The notes: generated by a model from the sequence alone, not told the origin. A stretch of DNA of 13,365 bases from an uncultured Actinomycetes bacterium (GCA_946481495.1 CAMLNW010000048.1:1-13365), one strand, 5' to 3'. Numbered from the stretch's first letter, positions 1 to 7,386 are shown. Program-made: numbers and translations.

Positions 1-1
1 G

Positions 2-991
2 CGGATTCCGCTGCACGAGCCGTTCGTGACCGCCAACGGCGTGCTCGCCGAGCGCGAGCTGGTCGTCGTGCGGCTCGAGGACGACGAGGGCAATCCCGGC
101 TGGGGCGAGGCCGCCCCACTCGAGCCCTACGACGGGGTCAGCGTCGATGCCGTCTGGGAGGCGCTCGCCGCGGGACCGCCGAAGCGCGACGCTCCGCGCC
201 AGGCGCGGACGGCATGGGAGCTGTCGGAGCTCGACCTCCAAGCGCGCCGCCGCGGACGGCCGCTCGGAGACCCGGGCGCCGATGCGATCCCGGTCAACAT
301 GACGCTGCCGGCCGGTCCTCCTGACGAGGTCGCCGAGGCCGCCGCTCAAGGCCTGCGCGACGGTTACTCCTGCTTCAAGCTGAAGGTCGGGCTGCCCGAC
401 GACGCGGACCGTGTCGCCGCCGTGCGCGAGGCGCTGGGAACCTGGCCCGCCTTGCGGCTCGACGCCAATGGCGCTTGGAGCGCGACGGAGGCCGTCGAGC
501 GGATCGCCAGCCTCGCGGCCCACGACCTCGAGCTCGTCGAGCAGCCATGCCGAACGTTGGAGGAGCTCGCCGAGGTGCGCGCCCAGGTCGAGACGCCGAT
601 CGCCGCCGACGAGCCGATCCAGACCGCCGACGACGTGCGCCACGCCGCCGAGCTGGCGGCATGTGACGCCGTCAACGTCAAGCTCGCCGGCAGCGGTGGC
701 TTCATTCCCGCTCGCGACGCCCTGCGTGCGGCGCGCGAAGCTGGCATGTCGGCATGGCTGTCGAGCACGCTCGACGGCCCTTGGACGATCGCCGCGGCGC
801 TCCAGCTCGCGAGCCAGGAGCACTTGACGCTGGCCTGCGGGCTCGCGACGCTCGACGTCTTCGACGCGCCGATCGCGAAGGCGCTGCCCAAGCCGGAGCG
901 GGGATTGATGCACGTCCCGGAAGGCCCAGGGTTGGGCGTCGACGTTCCGGACGCTGCGCTGGCCGCGGTCCTAGTCGACCGGCTCGACTGA
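2..991 (+). CDS. menC: o-Succinylbenzoate synthase (MenC), 5' end outside the window
   Basis: Enolase-superfamily enzyme that dehydrates SHCHC to o-succinylbenzoate in cytoplasmic menaquinone synthesis. The frame is open from the first bases (it reads R-I-P-L-H-E-P-F before the GTG at 26), so the gene starts left of the window. Counting from that GTG, the catalytic KxK pair is Lys118/Lys120 in FKLKVG. The metal ligands are Asp146 in DANGAW, the Glu of LVEQP and the Asp of AADEP. The second acid/base Lys lies in NVKLAG. These motifs also occur in dipeptide epimerases and N-succinylamino-acid racemases; the adjacent menH and menD decide for MenC. Its last 21 bp overlap the 3' end of menH on the other strand. 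No promoter is visible because the start is missing. No frameshift is seen. Confidence 0.9.
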   Translation, partial: RIPLHEPFVTANGVLAERELVVVRLEDDEGNPGWGEAAPLEPYDGVSVDAVWEALAAGPPKRDAPRQARTAWELSELDLQARRRGRPLGDPGADAIPVNMTLPAGPPDEVAEAAAQGLRDGYSCFKLKVGLPDDADRVAAVREALGTWPALRLDANGAWSATEAVERIASLAAHDLELVEQPCRTLEELAEVRAQVETPIAADEPIQTADDVRHAAELAACDAVNVKLAGSGGFIPARDALRAAREAGMSAWLSSTLDGPWTIAAALQLASQEHLTLACGLATLDVFDAPIAKALPKPERGLMHVPEGPGLGVDVPDAALAAVLVDRLD

Positions 992-1804
992 GCGCACGCG
1001 CTCGTCGACGAACGCCAGCAACGCGTCGGCGAACTCGCTCGGACGTTGCAGGTGCGCGGCGTGGCCGGCGTGCTCGATGACGGCCGAATACCCCTGCGGC
1101 GCCTCCGCCGCGAGTCGTCGCGAGGCACGCCGGTAGCGTTCGTCACGGGCTCCGGCGAGCGCCAGCAACGGGATGTCGAGCGTTTGCAGGCGCCCCCAGA
1201 TCGGCTCCATCGTTCCCTGACCCGCGGTCCGCAAGAGCACGGACAGCGAGCGCGGGTCCTGCGAGAGCCTTCCCGGCCGCTGGGCTTCGATCAGTCGCTC
1301 TGACTGATCGGCGAACAGCGGCTGACGCTCCCAGATCTCGACGATCTTGTCGATCGGCTGCGTCTCCATCCAGGCCGCGAGCTTGTCGTCGGCGGTCTGA
1401 CGCGCGGCCCGCTCCGCCGGCTCGTCGATCCCGGCGGCGGCGCCAAGGACGACGACCGCCGCGTAGCGGTGCGGATCGCGCACGGCGGCGTTCAGCGCCA
1501 GCCGACCACCGAGCGAATAGCCGCAGAGGACGACGTCGCCGTTGATCTCGTCGGCCGCCGCCGCGATCTCGGCGATCCGGCCCTCGCGCTCGTGCTCGCT
1601 GTGGCGCAACAGGACGCTCGGGTAGCGTTGCGGCAGCCGCTCGGCGACATCCGCCCACGCCTCGGCGGACTGCATGAAGCCGGGGATGAAGACCACCGAC
1701 GGGCCGCTGCGCTCCTTGCTCACAGCCACATGATCCCCATCAACCGCACTTTTGCGCCAGTTCAGGCGCTCGTCGACGAGCTTTCGCGCTGTGGAATGCG
1801 ACAT
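971..1804 (-). CDS. menH: MenH-type alpha/beta hydrolase (SHCHC synthase)
   Basis: Eliminates pyruvate from SEPHCHC to give SHCHC, the step between MenD and MenC. The 277-aa protein shows the nucleophile elbow GYSLGGR (Ser97), an acid Asp221 in AGARDERY and His248 in HAGHAAH, plus MenH-like stretches WERQPLF (158-164) and AGQGTMEPIW (194-203). The usual HGF before the oxyanion hole reads PGF. The ATG at 1804 is preferred: GAGGT lies 6 nt upstream, and residues 21-35 (VDGDHVAVSKERSGP) look like the first strands of an alpha/beta hydrolase, which a GTG start at 1729 or 1723 would remove. This start makes 75 bp overlap head to head with menD. The 3' end overlaps menC by 21 bp, so menH is antisense between two genes of its own pathway. 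A related C-C hydrolase is possible, but context favours MenH. Confidence 0.83.
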   Translation of the reverse strand: MSHSTARKLVDERLNWRKSAVDGDHVAVSKERSGPSVVFIPGFMQSAEAWADVAERLPQRYPSVLLRHSEHEREGRIAEIAAAADEINGDVVLCGYSLGGRLALNAAVRDPHRYAAVVVLGAAAGIDEPAERAARQTADDKLAAWMETQPIDKIVEIWERQPLFADQSERLIEAQRPGRLSQDPRSLSVLLRTAGQGTMEPIWGRLQTLDIPLLALAGARDERYRRASRRLAAEAPQGYSAVIEHAGHAAHLQRPSEFADALLAFVDERVRSVEPVD

Positions 1805-3460
1805 GCGGTGACCTCGCCGGGTTCGCGCAACGCGCCGATTGCGCTAACGCTAGCCGCCGACGAGCGGATCGACGCCGTATCGGTGATCGACGAGCGGGCA
1901 GCCGGTTTCATGGCGCTCGGGATGGCGAAGACAAGTGGCCGGCCCGTTGCCGTGACCTGCACCTCGGGCACCGCGGCGGCGAACCTGCTGCCGGCGGTCG
2001 TCGAGGCGTACGAGGCGCGCGTGCCGCTGATCGTCTTGACCGCCGACCGGCCGCCGGAGCTGCGCGACGTCGGCGCGGGCCAGGCGATCGACCAGCTGAA
2101 GCTGTTCGGCTCGGCGGCGAAGTGGTTCGTCGAGGTGGGGAACGGCGAGCTGGGACGTGAGTGGGCGACGCATGTTCGCGCGCTCGCGTGCCGCGCGTGG
2201 TGGACGGCCGGCGGTGGACGGCCGGGCCCGGTTCATCTCAATCTGCCGCTGCGCGAGCCGTTGGCGCCGATCGCCGAGGAACTCGACGTGGCCGACTGGC
2301 AGGGCCGCGACGACAGCCGGTCGTGGGTCGAGCTGCGCGAGCACTCGAGTGCACCGGACGCCGACGATGTGCAGGTGCTGGCGGAGCGGATCGCGGCTGC
2401 CCCGCGCGGTGTGATCGTGTGTGGCGGCGGCGCGGGCGGCGAAGCGCTCGCCGAGTCCGTGGCTGGACTCGCCCGCGAGTCTGGCTGGCCGATCCTCGCC
2501 GAGCCGACTTCGGGCCTGCGCTGTGGCGAGCACGACCTGTCGCATGTCGTGGCTCACTACGACGTGGTGCTGCGCGACGAGGCGTTCGCGGAGCGCGCGC
2601 GCCCCGATCTGGTGTTGCGGATCGGCGACATGCCGACGTCGAAGCCACTGCGGAGGTGGCTCAGCAGCGCCGACCAGGTGGTGGTCGATCCGCACGCGGC
2701 GTGGAACGAGCCGACGCGGACGGCCGAGACGTTGCTGCACGCCGATCCAGTCCGCACGTGCGACGCGCTGGCTGCCGCGATCGAGGTCCGTGGGACCGAG
2801 GCCGACAGCCGCTGGGTAGGGCTCTGGAGGGATGCGGACGAGGTGGTGAACAACGCGTTCGCCGAATCGCCCGAGGGCTTCGAGGCGCGGGCGTACGCGA
2901 AGATCGAGACCTCGTTGCCTGACGATGCGCTGGTCTGGGTCAGCTCGTCGATGCCGATCCGCTACGTCGAGTCGTACTTCCCATCGTCGGCGAAGCAGAT
3001 CCGCTTCCTGTCGAACCGCGGCGCGAACGGAATCGACGGCGTAGTTGCCTCGGCGGCCGGCGCCGCACGTGCGACTGGGAGGCCGACGTTCGTCCTCATC
3101 GGCGAGATCGCGCTGCTTCACGACGTCGGCGGCCTGCTCGCTGCGCGACGTGCCGGCATCGACCTGACGGTCGTCTGCGTCAACAACGGCGGCGGCGGCA
3201 TCTTCGACTTCCTGCCGGTCGCCGAGCACGCCGACGTGGCGACCTACGAGGCGCACGTCGCGACAGCAACAGATCTCGACCTCGCGTCCCTGGCCGCGCT
3301 CGCCGGCATTCCGCACCGTCTCGCCGCCACGCCGGACAAGCTTGCCGCGGCACTCATTGCCGGCCACGGGCTGATCGAGATTCCGGCGGATCGTGCCGAG
3401 AGCGTCACTACGAGCCGAGCCTTGGCGACGCAAGTCGCCGCCAGGCTCGGCCACAGCTAG
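1730..3460 (+). CDS. menD: 2-Succinyl-5-enolpyruvyl-6-hydroxy-3-cyclohexene-1-carboxylate synthase (MenD)
   Basis: Thiamine-diphosphate enzyme that adds a 2-oxoglutarate-derived succinyl group to isochorismate. It has 576 aa, normal for MenD. Visible marks are SPGSR (Ser32, Arg33), the ThDP-activating Glu55 in DERAAGF, TSGTAAANLLPAVVEA, SSMPIR and NRGANGIDG of the substrate site, and VNNGGGGIFDFLP in the cofactor domain. The metal-binding motif usually reads Gly-Asp; here it is Gly-Glu (Glu459, codon GAG at 3104), while the Asn and Gly ligands 27 and 29 residues later are kept. The ATG at 1730 is chosen because family members begin shortly before the LVDEL helix and no other start codon fits. 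It has no Shine-Dalgarno and no clear promoter upstream, so transcription may read through from menC. The first 25 codons overlap menH. It converges on menF. Confidence 0.95.
   Translation: MIPINRTFAPVQALVDELSRCGMRHAVTSPGSRNAPIALTLAADERIDAVSVIDERAAGFMALGMAKTSGRPVAVTCTSGTAAANLLPAVVEAYEARVPLIVLTADRPPELRDVGAGQAIDQLKLFGSAAKWFVEVGNGELGREWATHVRALACRAWWTAGGGRPGPVHLNLPLREPLAPIAEELDVADWQGRDDSRSWVELREHSSAPDADDVQVLAERIAAAPRGVIVCGGGAGGEALAESVAGLARESGWPILAEPTSGLRCGEHDLSHVVAHYDVVLRDEAFAERARPDLVLRIGDMPTSKPLRRWLSSADQVVVDPHAAWNEPTRTAETLLHADPVRTCDALAAAIEVRGTEADSRWVGLWRDADEVVNNAFAESPEGFEARAYAKIETSLPDDALVWVSSSMPIRYVESYFPSSAKQIRFLSNRGANGIDGVVASAAGAARATGRPTFVLIGEIALLHDVGGLLAARRAGIDLTVVCVNNGGGGIFDFLPVAEHADVATYEAHVATATDLDLASLAALAGIPHRLAATPDKLAAALIAGHGLIEIPADRAESVTTSRALATQVAARLGHS
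1811..1815 (-). promoter_or_regulatory. Shine-Dalgarno of menH
   Basis: GAGGT on the minus strand, 6 nt before the ATG at 1804. It supports the long form of menH, whose 5' end lies inside the menD coding region, over the GTG starts at 1729 and 1723. Confidence 0.5.
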
Positions 3461-3461
3461 C

Positions 3462-3501
3462 TCGGACGTTTGTGCACACCAGGGTGTGCACAAACGTCCG
3501 A
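3462..3501. terminator. Perfect 19-bp inverted repeat between convergent menD and menF
   Basis: Arms 3462-3480 and 3483-3501 are exact reverse complements separated by two bases, so the folded hairpin would have about 18 pairs and a 4-nt loop. It begins 2 bp after the menD stop and ends 6 bp before the menF stop, so either transcript would form the same hairpin. No U-run follows on either side. This fits a bidirectional U-less terminator. Each arm also holds the self-palindromic 8-mer TGTGCACA (3471-3478 and 3485-3492), so a dispersed palindromic repeat or a protein-binding site is an alternative. Confidence 0.65.
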
Positions 3502-3507
3502 ACTACG

Positions 3508-5013
3508 TCAGCTGAGCAGCGGGAGGAGGGCCTGGAGCTTGACCTCGGTCTCGGCGAGCTCGGCGGCCGGCTCGGAGTCGGCGACGATTCCGCAGCCGGC
3601 GTAGAGGCGGGCGAGGTCGTCGCGGAGGAGGGCACAGCGGAGGGCGACACAGAGCTCGCCGTCCTCAGCGAGGTCGGTCCAGCCGATGGCGCCGGCGTAC
3701 CAGCCGCGGTCGAGGCCCTCGAGGGCGGGGATCAGCGGCTGGGCCGCGGCGTTCGGCTCGCCGCCGACGGCGGGCGTCGGATGGAGGCGACCGGCGAGCT
3801 CGAGCACCGGGACCGGCTCGGCGAGCTGGGCGCGGATCGGCGTCGCGAGGTGCTGGACGTTCTGGACCTTGACCAGCGCCGGCTCCTCTGCCGCCGCGAC
3901 CCAGAGGCTGACCGGGTCGAGCGCGCGCTCGATGCGCTCGGTGACGATCCGCTGCTCGCGACGATCCTTGTCGCTGCGCAGCAGCTGCTCGCCGAGATGG
4001 TCGTCAACGGCGGGGTCGGCGCTGCGGCGGGTAGTGCCGGCGAGCGCGACGGTCTGGGCACGTTCGCCGTCGCGGCGGACAAGCAGCTCCGGGCTGGCGC
4101 CGACGAGCGCGAGCTCGGGCGTGCCGACGCAGTAGCAGTAGCAGGCCGGGAAGGCGGCGCGCAGGGCGTCGAGGATCGGCGCCGGGTCGATCGGGCCGGG
4201 GGTGTGGACGCGTACCTCGCGCGCCAGGACGACCTTGTCGAGATCGCCGGCGCGGATCCGCTCGACCGCGCGCTGCACCGCTTCCTCGTAGTGCGCGGCC
4301 GGCAGCGCACCTGCGACGCGCGGACGCACCGCCGGGTCCGGATCCAGCAGCGGCATCGGCGCCGGCCAGAGCGAGGCGACCCGCGCCTTGGCGCGCTCGA
4401 GCGACGTCACGACCGACTCGGGCCGGTCGCGAACGTCCGCGGCGGCGCCGGCGCGCCCCGCGGCCGGCGCGCCCTCGTCCGGCGGGTCGACGGCGACGGT
4501 CACCGTCATCCGCGCCTCGCCGCGGCCACGCGCGAACGACACCTCGGGCAAGATCAGCTGTGCCGGCGCGAGCGTTCCCCACTCCGGCGCCCGCCCGCCG
4601 TCGTGCGCGAACGCGAAGCCGCCCAGGAAGACCGGCCCGGAGCCGGCTGGCCGGTCGGAGTCGTCGCTTGGATCGTCGGCGAACGCGCGCCCGGCGAGGT
4701 TGCGGCAGGCCTCGGCCGCGGTCGCAAAGCGCGCCTGGCCATCGGCCTCGACACCGGTCGCGACGCCGAGCCCGCAGATCGCGTAGCCGTCGCGGTCCGG
4801 CTGCTCCATGCAGAACCAGCGGTCGTCAGTCCGGCGCGATCCGAGCACGACAGCCGCGAGGTCGATGTCGGCGGGTATCGAGACCGTAACCGCTGCGAGC
4901 GCGCGCTCTCCGGTCCGCTCGGCAAGCGCCATGGCGCGCTCAACCCGCTCCCCCAACCGCTCCCACTCGGCAGCCCCGAGCGCGAACGGGCTCTCCGATA
5001 CGCGAACGCTCAT
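3508..5013 (-). CDS. menF: Isochorismate synthase (MenF type)
   Basis: Chorismate-using enzyme converting chorismate to isochorismate, the entry step of menaquinone synthesis, acting in the cytoplasm with Mg2+. The 501-aa protein has the chorismate-binding domain from about residue 235 to the end. Catalytic Lys260 lies in DKVVLAREV and Glu309 in GASPELLVRR; AGTTRR (325-330) follows. Metal-ligand candidates are Glu353 in KDRREQ and Glu488 in ELAETEVK, with LHPTPAVGG and YAGCGIVADSEP between them. Spacing of these residues matches E. coli EntC and MenF. A salicylate synthase or catecholate-siderophore EntC role is possible, but menD converges on it. An odd Cys-Tyr-Cys-Tyr-Cys run lies at 291-295. 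It is 37 nt downstream of ilvN and has its own promoter, which would give a leaderless mRNA. The ATG at 5013 has no Shine-Dalgarno. Confidence 0.88.
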   Translation of the reverse strand: MSVRVSESPFALGAAEWERLGERVERAMALAERTGERALAAVTVSIPADIDLAAVVLGSRRTDDRWFCMEQPDRDGYAICGLGVATGVEADGQARFATAAEACRNLAGRAFADDPSDDSDRPAGSGPVFLGGFAFAHDGGRAPEWGTLAPAQLILPEVSFARGRGEARMTVTVAVDPPDEGAPAAGRAGAAADVRDRPESVVTSLERAKARVASLWPAPMPLLDPDPAVRPRVAGALPAAHYEEAVQRAVERIRAGDLDKVVLAREVRVHTPGPIDPAPILDALRAAFPACYCYCVGTPELALVGASPELLVRRDGERAQTVALAGTTRRSADPAVDDHLGEQLLRSDKDRREQRIVTERIERALDPVSLWVAAAEEPALVKVQNVQHLATPIRAQLAEPVPVLELAGRLHPTPAVGGEPNAAAQPLIPALEGLDRGWYAGAIGWTDLAEDGELCVALRCALLRDDLARLYAGCGIVADSEPAAELAETEVKLQALLPLLS

Positions 5014-5021
5014 CTCGTCAG

Positions 5022-5050
5022 AGCCTATGCCCGACGGAGACAGATGTCAG
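5022..5050 (-). promoter_or_regulatory. Sigma-70/SigA-type promoter of menF, probably leaderless
   Basis: On the minus strand CTGACA (5050-5045, one mismatch to TTGACA) and TAGGCT (5027-5022) are separated by 17 bp. The -10 box ends 8 nt before the menF ATG, so transcription should begin at or next to the start codon. The -35 box directly follows the TAG stop of ilvN. It is the most complete promoter in the window and implies menF can be expressed apart from ilvBN. Confidence 0.6.
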
Positions 5051-5608
5051 CTACGTCGTGCCCTTGCCGCGCGACACTGCAATCTCGCCTGTCCTCACCA
5101 TCTCGATCAGGCCGAACGGGCGGACCATCTCCTCGAACGCCTCGATCTTGTCGTCGTTGCCGGTGACCTCGACGGTCAGCGAGCGCTTGTGGACGTCGAC
5201 GATCTTGCCGCGGAAGATCTCGGCGAACTGCATGATCTGAGCGCGACTGTCGCCGTCGGCGGTGATCTTGAACAGCGCCAGCTCGCGCGCGACCGCTTCC
5301 TCGGGTTCGAGGTCGCGGATCTTGATCACGTTGATCAGCTTGTGCAGCTGCTTGGTGACCTGGTCGATCGGGTGGGTCGCTCCGTCGACGGTCAGCGTCA
5401 ACCGCGAGATCGTCGCGTCGTCGGTCGGGCCGACGGCGAGCGAGTCGATGTTGAAGCCACGCCTGGCGAACAGACCGGCGATCCGGGCGAGGACGCCCGG
5501 CTTGTTCTCGACCAGCAGCGAGAGGATGTGCTTGCGGCCGGTGTGGCCGCTGCCCGACTCGCGCAGGTCGTCGAGGTTGAGCAGCTCTGGAGTCGCTGAC
5601 TCGCCCAT
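5051..5608 (-). CDS. ilvN: Acetolactate synthase small (regulatory) subunit
   Basis: Regulatory subunit of acetohydroxyacid synthase. It raises the activity of the IlvB subunit and confers feedback inhibition by valine and other branched-chain amino acids. The 185-aa protein has a short N-terminal tail of about 25 residues, then an ACT domain starting KHILSLLVENKPGVLARIAGLF with RRGFNIDSLAVG after it, and a second ACT-like half with RELALFKI and GKIVDVHKRSLTVEVTG. Length and domain order are those of the family (IlvN/IlvH). The ATG at 5608 lies 3 nt after the ilvB stop, with GGTGGG inside the ilvB end as a possible ribosome site, so translation is probably coupled. ilvC, the common next gene, is absent; menF follows. 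Confidence 0.95.
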   Translation of the reverse strand: MGESATPELLNLDDLRESGSGHTGRKHILSLLVENKPGVLARIAGLFARRGFNIDSLAVGPTDDATISRLTLTVDGATHPIDQVTKQLHKLINVIKIRDLEPEEAVARELALFKITADGDSRAQIMQFAEIFRGKIVDVHKRSLTVEVTGNDDKIEAFEEMVRPFGLIEMVRTGEIAVSRGKGTT

Positions 5609-5611
5609 CGA

Positions 5612-7288
5612 TCAGCCCACCATGTCCCGCGCGGCCTGGCCGGCGGGAATCATCGGGTAGCAGTTCTCCTCGGGCGTGACGCGGACGTCACAGACGACCG
5701 GCCCGTCGGTCTCCATCGCGGTCTTCATCACGTCGGTCAGCTCCCCCTTGTCGACGGCGCGCAGGCCGGTCGCTCCGTAGGCCTCCGCGAGCTTGACCCA
5801 GTCCGGGCTGGAGCCCATGTCGACCGAGCTGTAGCGGCGGTCCCAGAACAGCTCCTGCCACTGGCGCACCATGCCCAGATAGCCGTTGTTCATGATGAAC
5901 ACCTTGATCGGGATGTTCTCGGTCACGCAGGTCGCGAGCTCCTGGATGTTCATCGCGACCGAGCCGTCGCCGGCGACGCAAATCACGTTCGCATCGGGCA
6001 TGGCGACCTTCGCCCCCATCGCGGCCGGCAGGCCGAAGCCCATCGTGCCGAGCCCGCCGGAGTTGATCCACTTGCGCGGACCGTCGAAGTGGAAGTACTG
6101 CGCGGTCCACATCTGGTGCTGACCGACGTCGGAGGTGACGATCGTGTCGCCACCGGTGACCTCGTAGAGCGCCTCGATCATCCGCTGCGGCTTGATCTCG
6201 GAGTCAGCGGAGTCCTCGTAGGCGAGCGGGTACTTCTCGCGCCAGCCGTCGATCCGCTGCCACCAGCCATCGAGCCTTGCGCTGTCGGCCTTCAGTGCCC
6301 GGTACTCGGTCGTCAGCTTCGGCAGGATCGCCTTCGCGTCGCCGACGATCGGGATGTGCGCCGGCACGTTCTTCGAGATCTCCGCCGGGTCGACGTCGAT
6401 GTGGATGAACTTGGCGCGCGGCGCGAACTCCGACAGCTTACCGGTGATCCGGTCGTCGAAGCGGGCGCCGATCGCGACGATCAGGTCCGCCTCGTCCATC
6501 GAGTAGTTGGCGGCGCGCGTGCCGTGCATGCCGAGCATCCCGAGCCACTGCTCGTGTGGCGCCGGGAACGCGCCGAGACCCATCAGTGTGCAGGTGACCG
6601 GGAAGCGGTCCGACGTGCAGAGCTCGACCAGCTCCTTCGACGCGTTTCCGTTGACGACGCCGCCGCCGGCGTAGATCACCGGCCGGCGCGCGTTGGCGAG
6701 CGCCTTCGCGGCAAGCTTGATCTGCTTGGCGTTGCCCTCGGTCGTCGGCGCGTAGCCGGGCAGGTCGAGCGTGTCGACCGGCTCGTACTTGATGTCGGCC
6801 TTCGAGAGGTCCTGCGGGATGTCGACCAGCACCGGGCCAGGCCGGCCGGTCCGCGCAATGTGGAACGCCTCGTGGATCGCCGTCGGGATCTCGTCGGGAT
6901 CGCGGATCATGATCGAGTGCTTGACGATCGGCAGCGTGATGCCGGTGACGTCGGCCTCTTGGAAGCCGTCCGTGCCGAGCAGGTCAGTGCGCACCTGGCC
7001 GGTGATGAAGACCGTCGGAACGGAGTCCATCACCGCGTCGGCGATCGCCGTCACGAGGTTGGTCGCGCCGGGACCGGAGGTCGCCAGCGCCACCCCGACG
7101 CGGCCGGAGGCCTTCGCGTAGCCCTCGGCGGCGTGTCCCGCACCCTGCTCGTGGCGACACTGGATGTGGCGCAGGCCGGCGTCGTAGAGCGCGTCGTAGG
7201 TCGGGAGGTTGGCGCCGCCGGGAAGGCCGAATACATGCTCGACGCCCTCGGCCTTGAGGCACTCCATGATGGCGTCGACAGCTCGCAT
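5612..7288 (-). CDS. ilvB: Acetolactate synthase large (catalytic) subunit
   Basis: ThDP- and FAD-dependent enzyme that condenses pyruvate with pyruvate or 2-oxobutyrate, the first common step of valine, leucine and isoleucine synthesis. With the ATG at 7288 it has 558 aa, normal for the family. Catalytic Glu47 lies in RHEQGAGHAAEGYA. The metal/ThDP motif is GDGS (440-443) with Asn468 in MNNGYLGM, and Trp477 in VRQWQELFW is the conserved herbicide-site residue. The ATG is chosen because it starts the conserved core and has a strong Shine-Dalgarno; the frame stays open for another 58 codons upstream, but that stretch is not protein-like. It is paired with ilvN 3 nt downstream. A general ThDP oxidase is unlikely given the adjacent ilvN. 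Confidence 0.96.
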   Translation of the reverse strand: MRAVDAIMECLKAEGVEHVFGLPGGANLPTYDALYDAGLRHIQCRHEQGAGHAAEGYAKASGRVGVALATSGPGATNLVTAIADAVMDSVPTVFITGQVRTDLLGTDGFQEADVTGITLPIVKHSIMIRDPDEIPTAIHEAFHIARTGRPGPVLVDIPQDLSKADIKYEPVDTLDLPGYAPTTEGNAKQIKLAAKALANARRPVIYAGGGVVNGNASKELVELCTSDRFPVTCTLMGLGAFPAPHEQWLGMLGMHGTRAANYSMDEADLIVAIGARFDDRITGKLSEFAPRAKFIHIDVDPAEISKNVPAHIPIVGDAKAILPKLTTEYRALKADSARLDGWWQRIDGWREKYPLAYEDSADSEIKPQRMIEALYEVTGGDTIVTSDVGQHQMWTAQYFHFDGPRKWINSGGLGTMGFGLPAAMGAKVAMPDANVICVAGDGSVAMNIQELATCVTENIPIKVFIMNNGYLGMVRQWQELFWDRRYSSVDMGSSPDWVKLAEAYGATGLRAVDKGELTDVMKTAMETDGPVVCDVRVTPEENCYPMIPAGQAARDMVG

Positions 7289-7296
7289 TGCGGTAA

Positions 7297-7306
7297 CTCC
7301 TTCTCC
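7297..7306 (-). promoter_or_regulatory. Strong Shine-Dalgarno deciding the ilvB start
   Basis: GGAGAAGGAG on the minus strand, 8 nt before the ATG at 7288. It fixes the ilvB start against the longer open frame, and shows that ilvB is translated from a leadered mRNA, unlike several neighbours. Confidence 0.8.
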
Positions 7307-7354
7307 GGCCAGGCTCGAAAGTGATGGGCGGCGCCGGGAACCGCCGGACAAGCG

Positions 7355-7360
7355 ATGGTA
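7355..7360 (-). promoter_or_regulatory. Possible -10 box upstream of ilvB
   Basis: TACCAT on the minus strand fits TANNNT and would give a 5' leader of about 60 nt carrying the ilvB Shine-Dalgarno. No -35 match lies 16-18 bp upstream. The 98-nt gap between the zinc-ribbon gene and ilvB shows no T-box and no leader peptide rich in branched-chain codons. Confidence 0.25.
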
Positions 7361-7386
7361 CCAGGGCTTTTTCGGCTCCCCGGCCG

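Noticed and set aside
973..989. 6-bp inverted repeat (AGTCGA/TCGACT, 5-nt spacer) in the menC/menH overlap as a terminator
   Set aside because: Short, lies within both coding regions and has no U-run; chance is sufficient in this sequence.
1723..1729. GTG starts at 1729 or 1723 for menH
   Set aside because: They would avoid the menD overlap but remove residues matching the first alpha/beta-hydrolase strands, and the ATG at 1804 has the better-placed GAGGT.
1850..3493. 547-aa open frame antisense to menD
   Set aside because: Arg/Asp/Val-rich and without any recognisable motif; it is the mirror of the GC-rich third positions of menD.
3472..5166. 564-aa open frame antisense to menF and ilvN
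   Set aside because: Runs through the palindrome and across two well-supported genes, with low-complexity composition; a shadow frame.
6089..7324. 411-aa open frame antisense to ilvB
   Set aside because: Compositional shadow of the highly conserved ilvB frame; no start signal or motif.
7289..7386. T-box, attenuator or leader peptide upstream of ilvB
   Set aside because: The 98 nt hold no T-box sequence, no run of Leu/Val/Ile codons behind a start and no terminator hairpin with U-run; only a 5-bp GGCGG/CCGCC stem.
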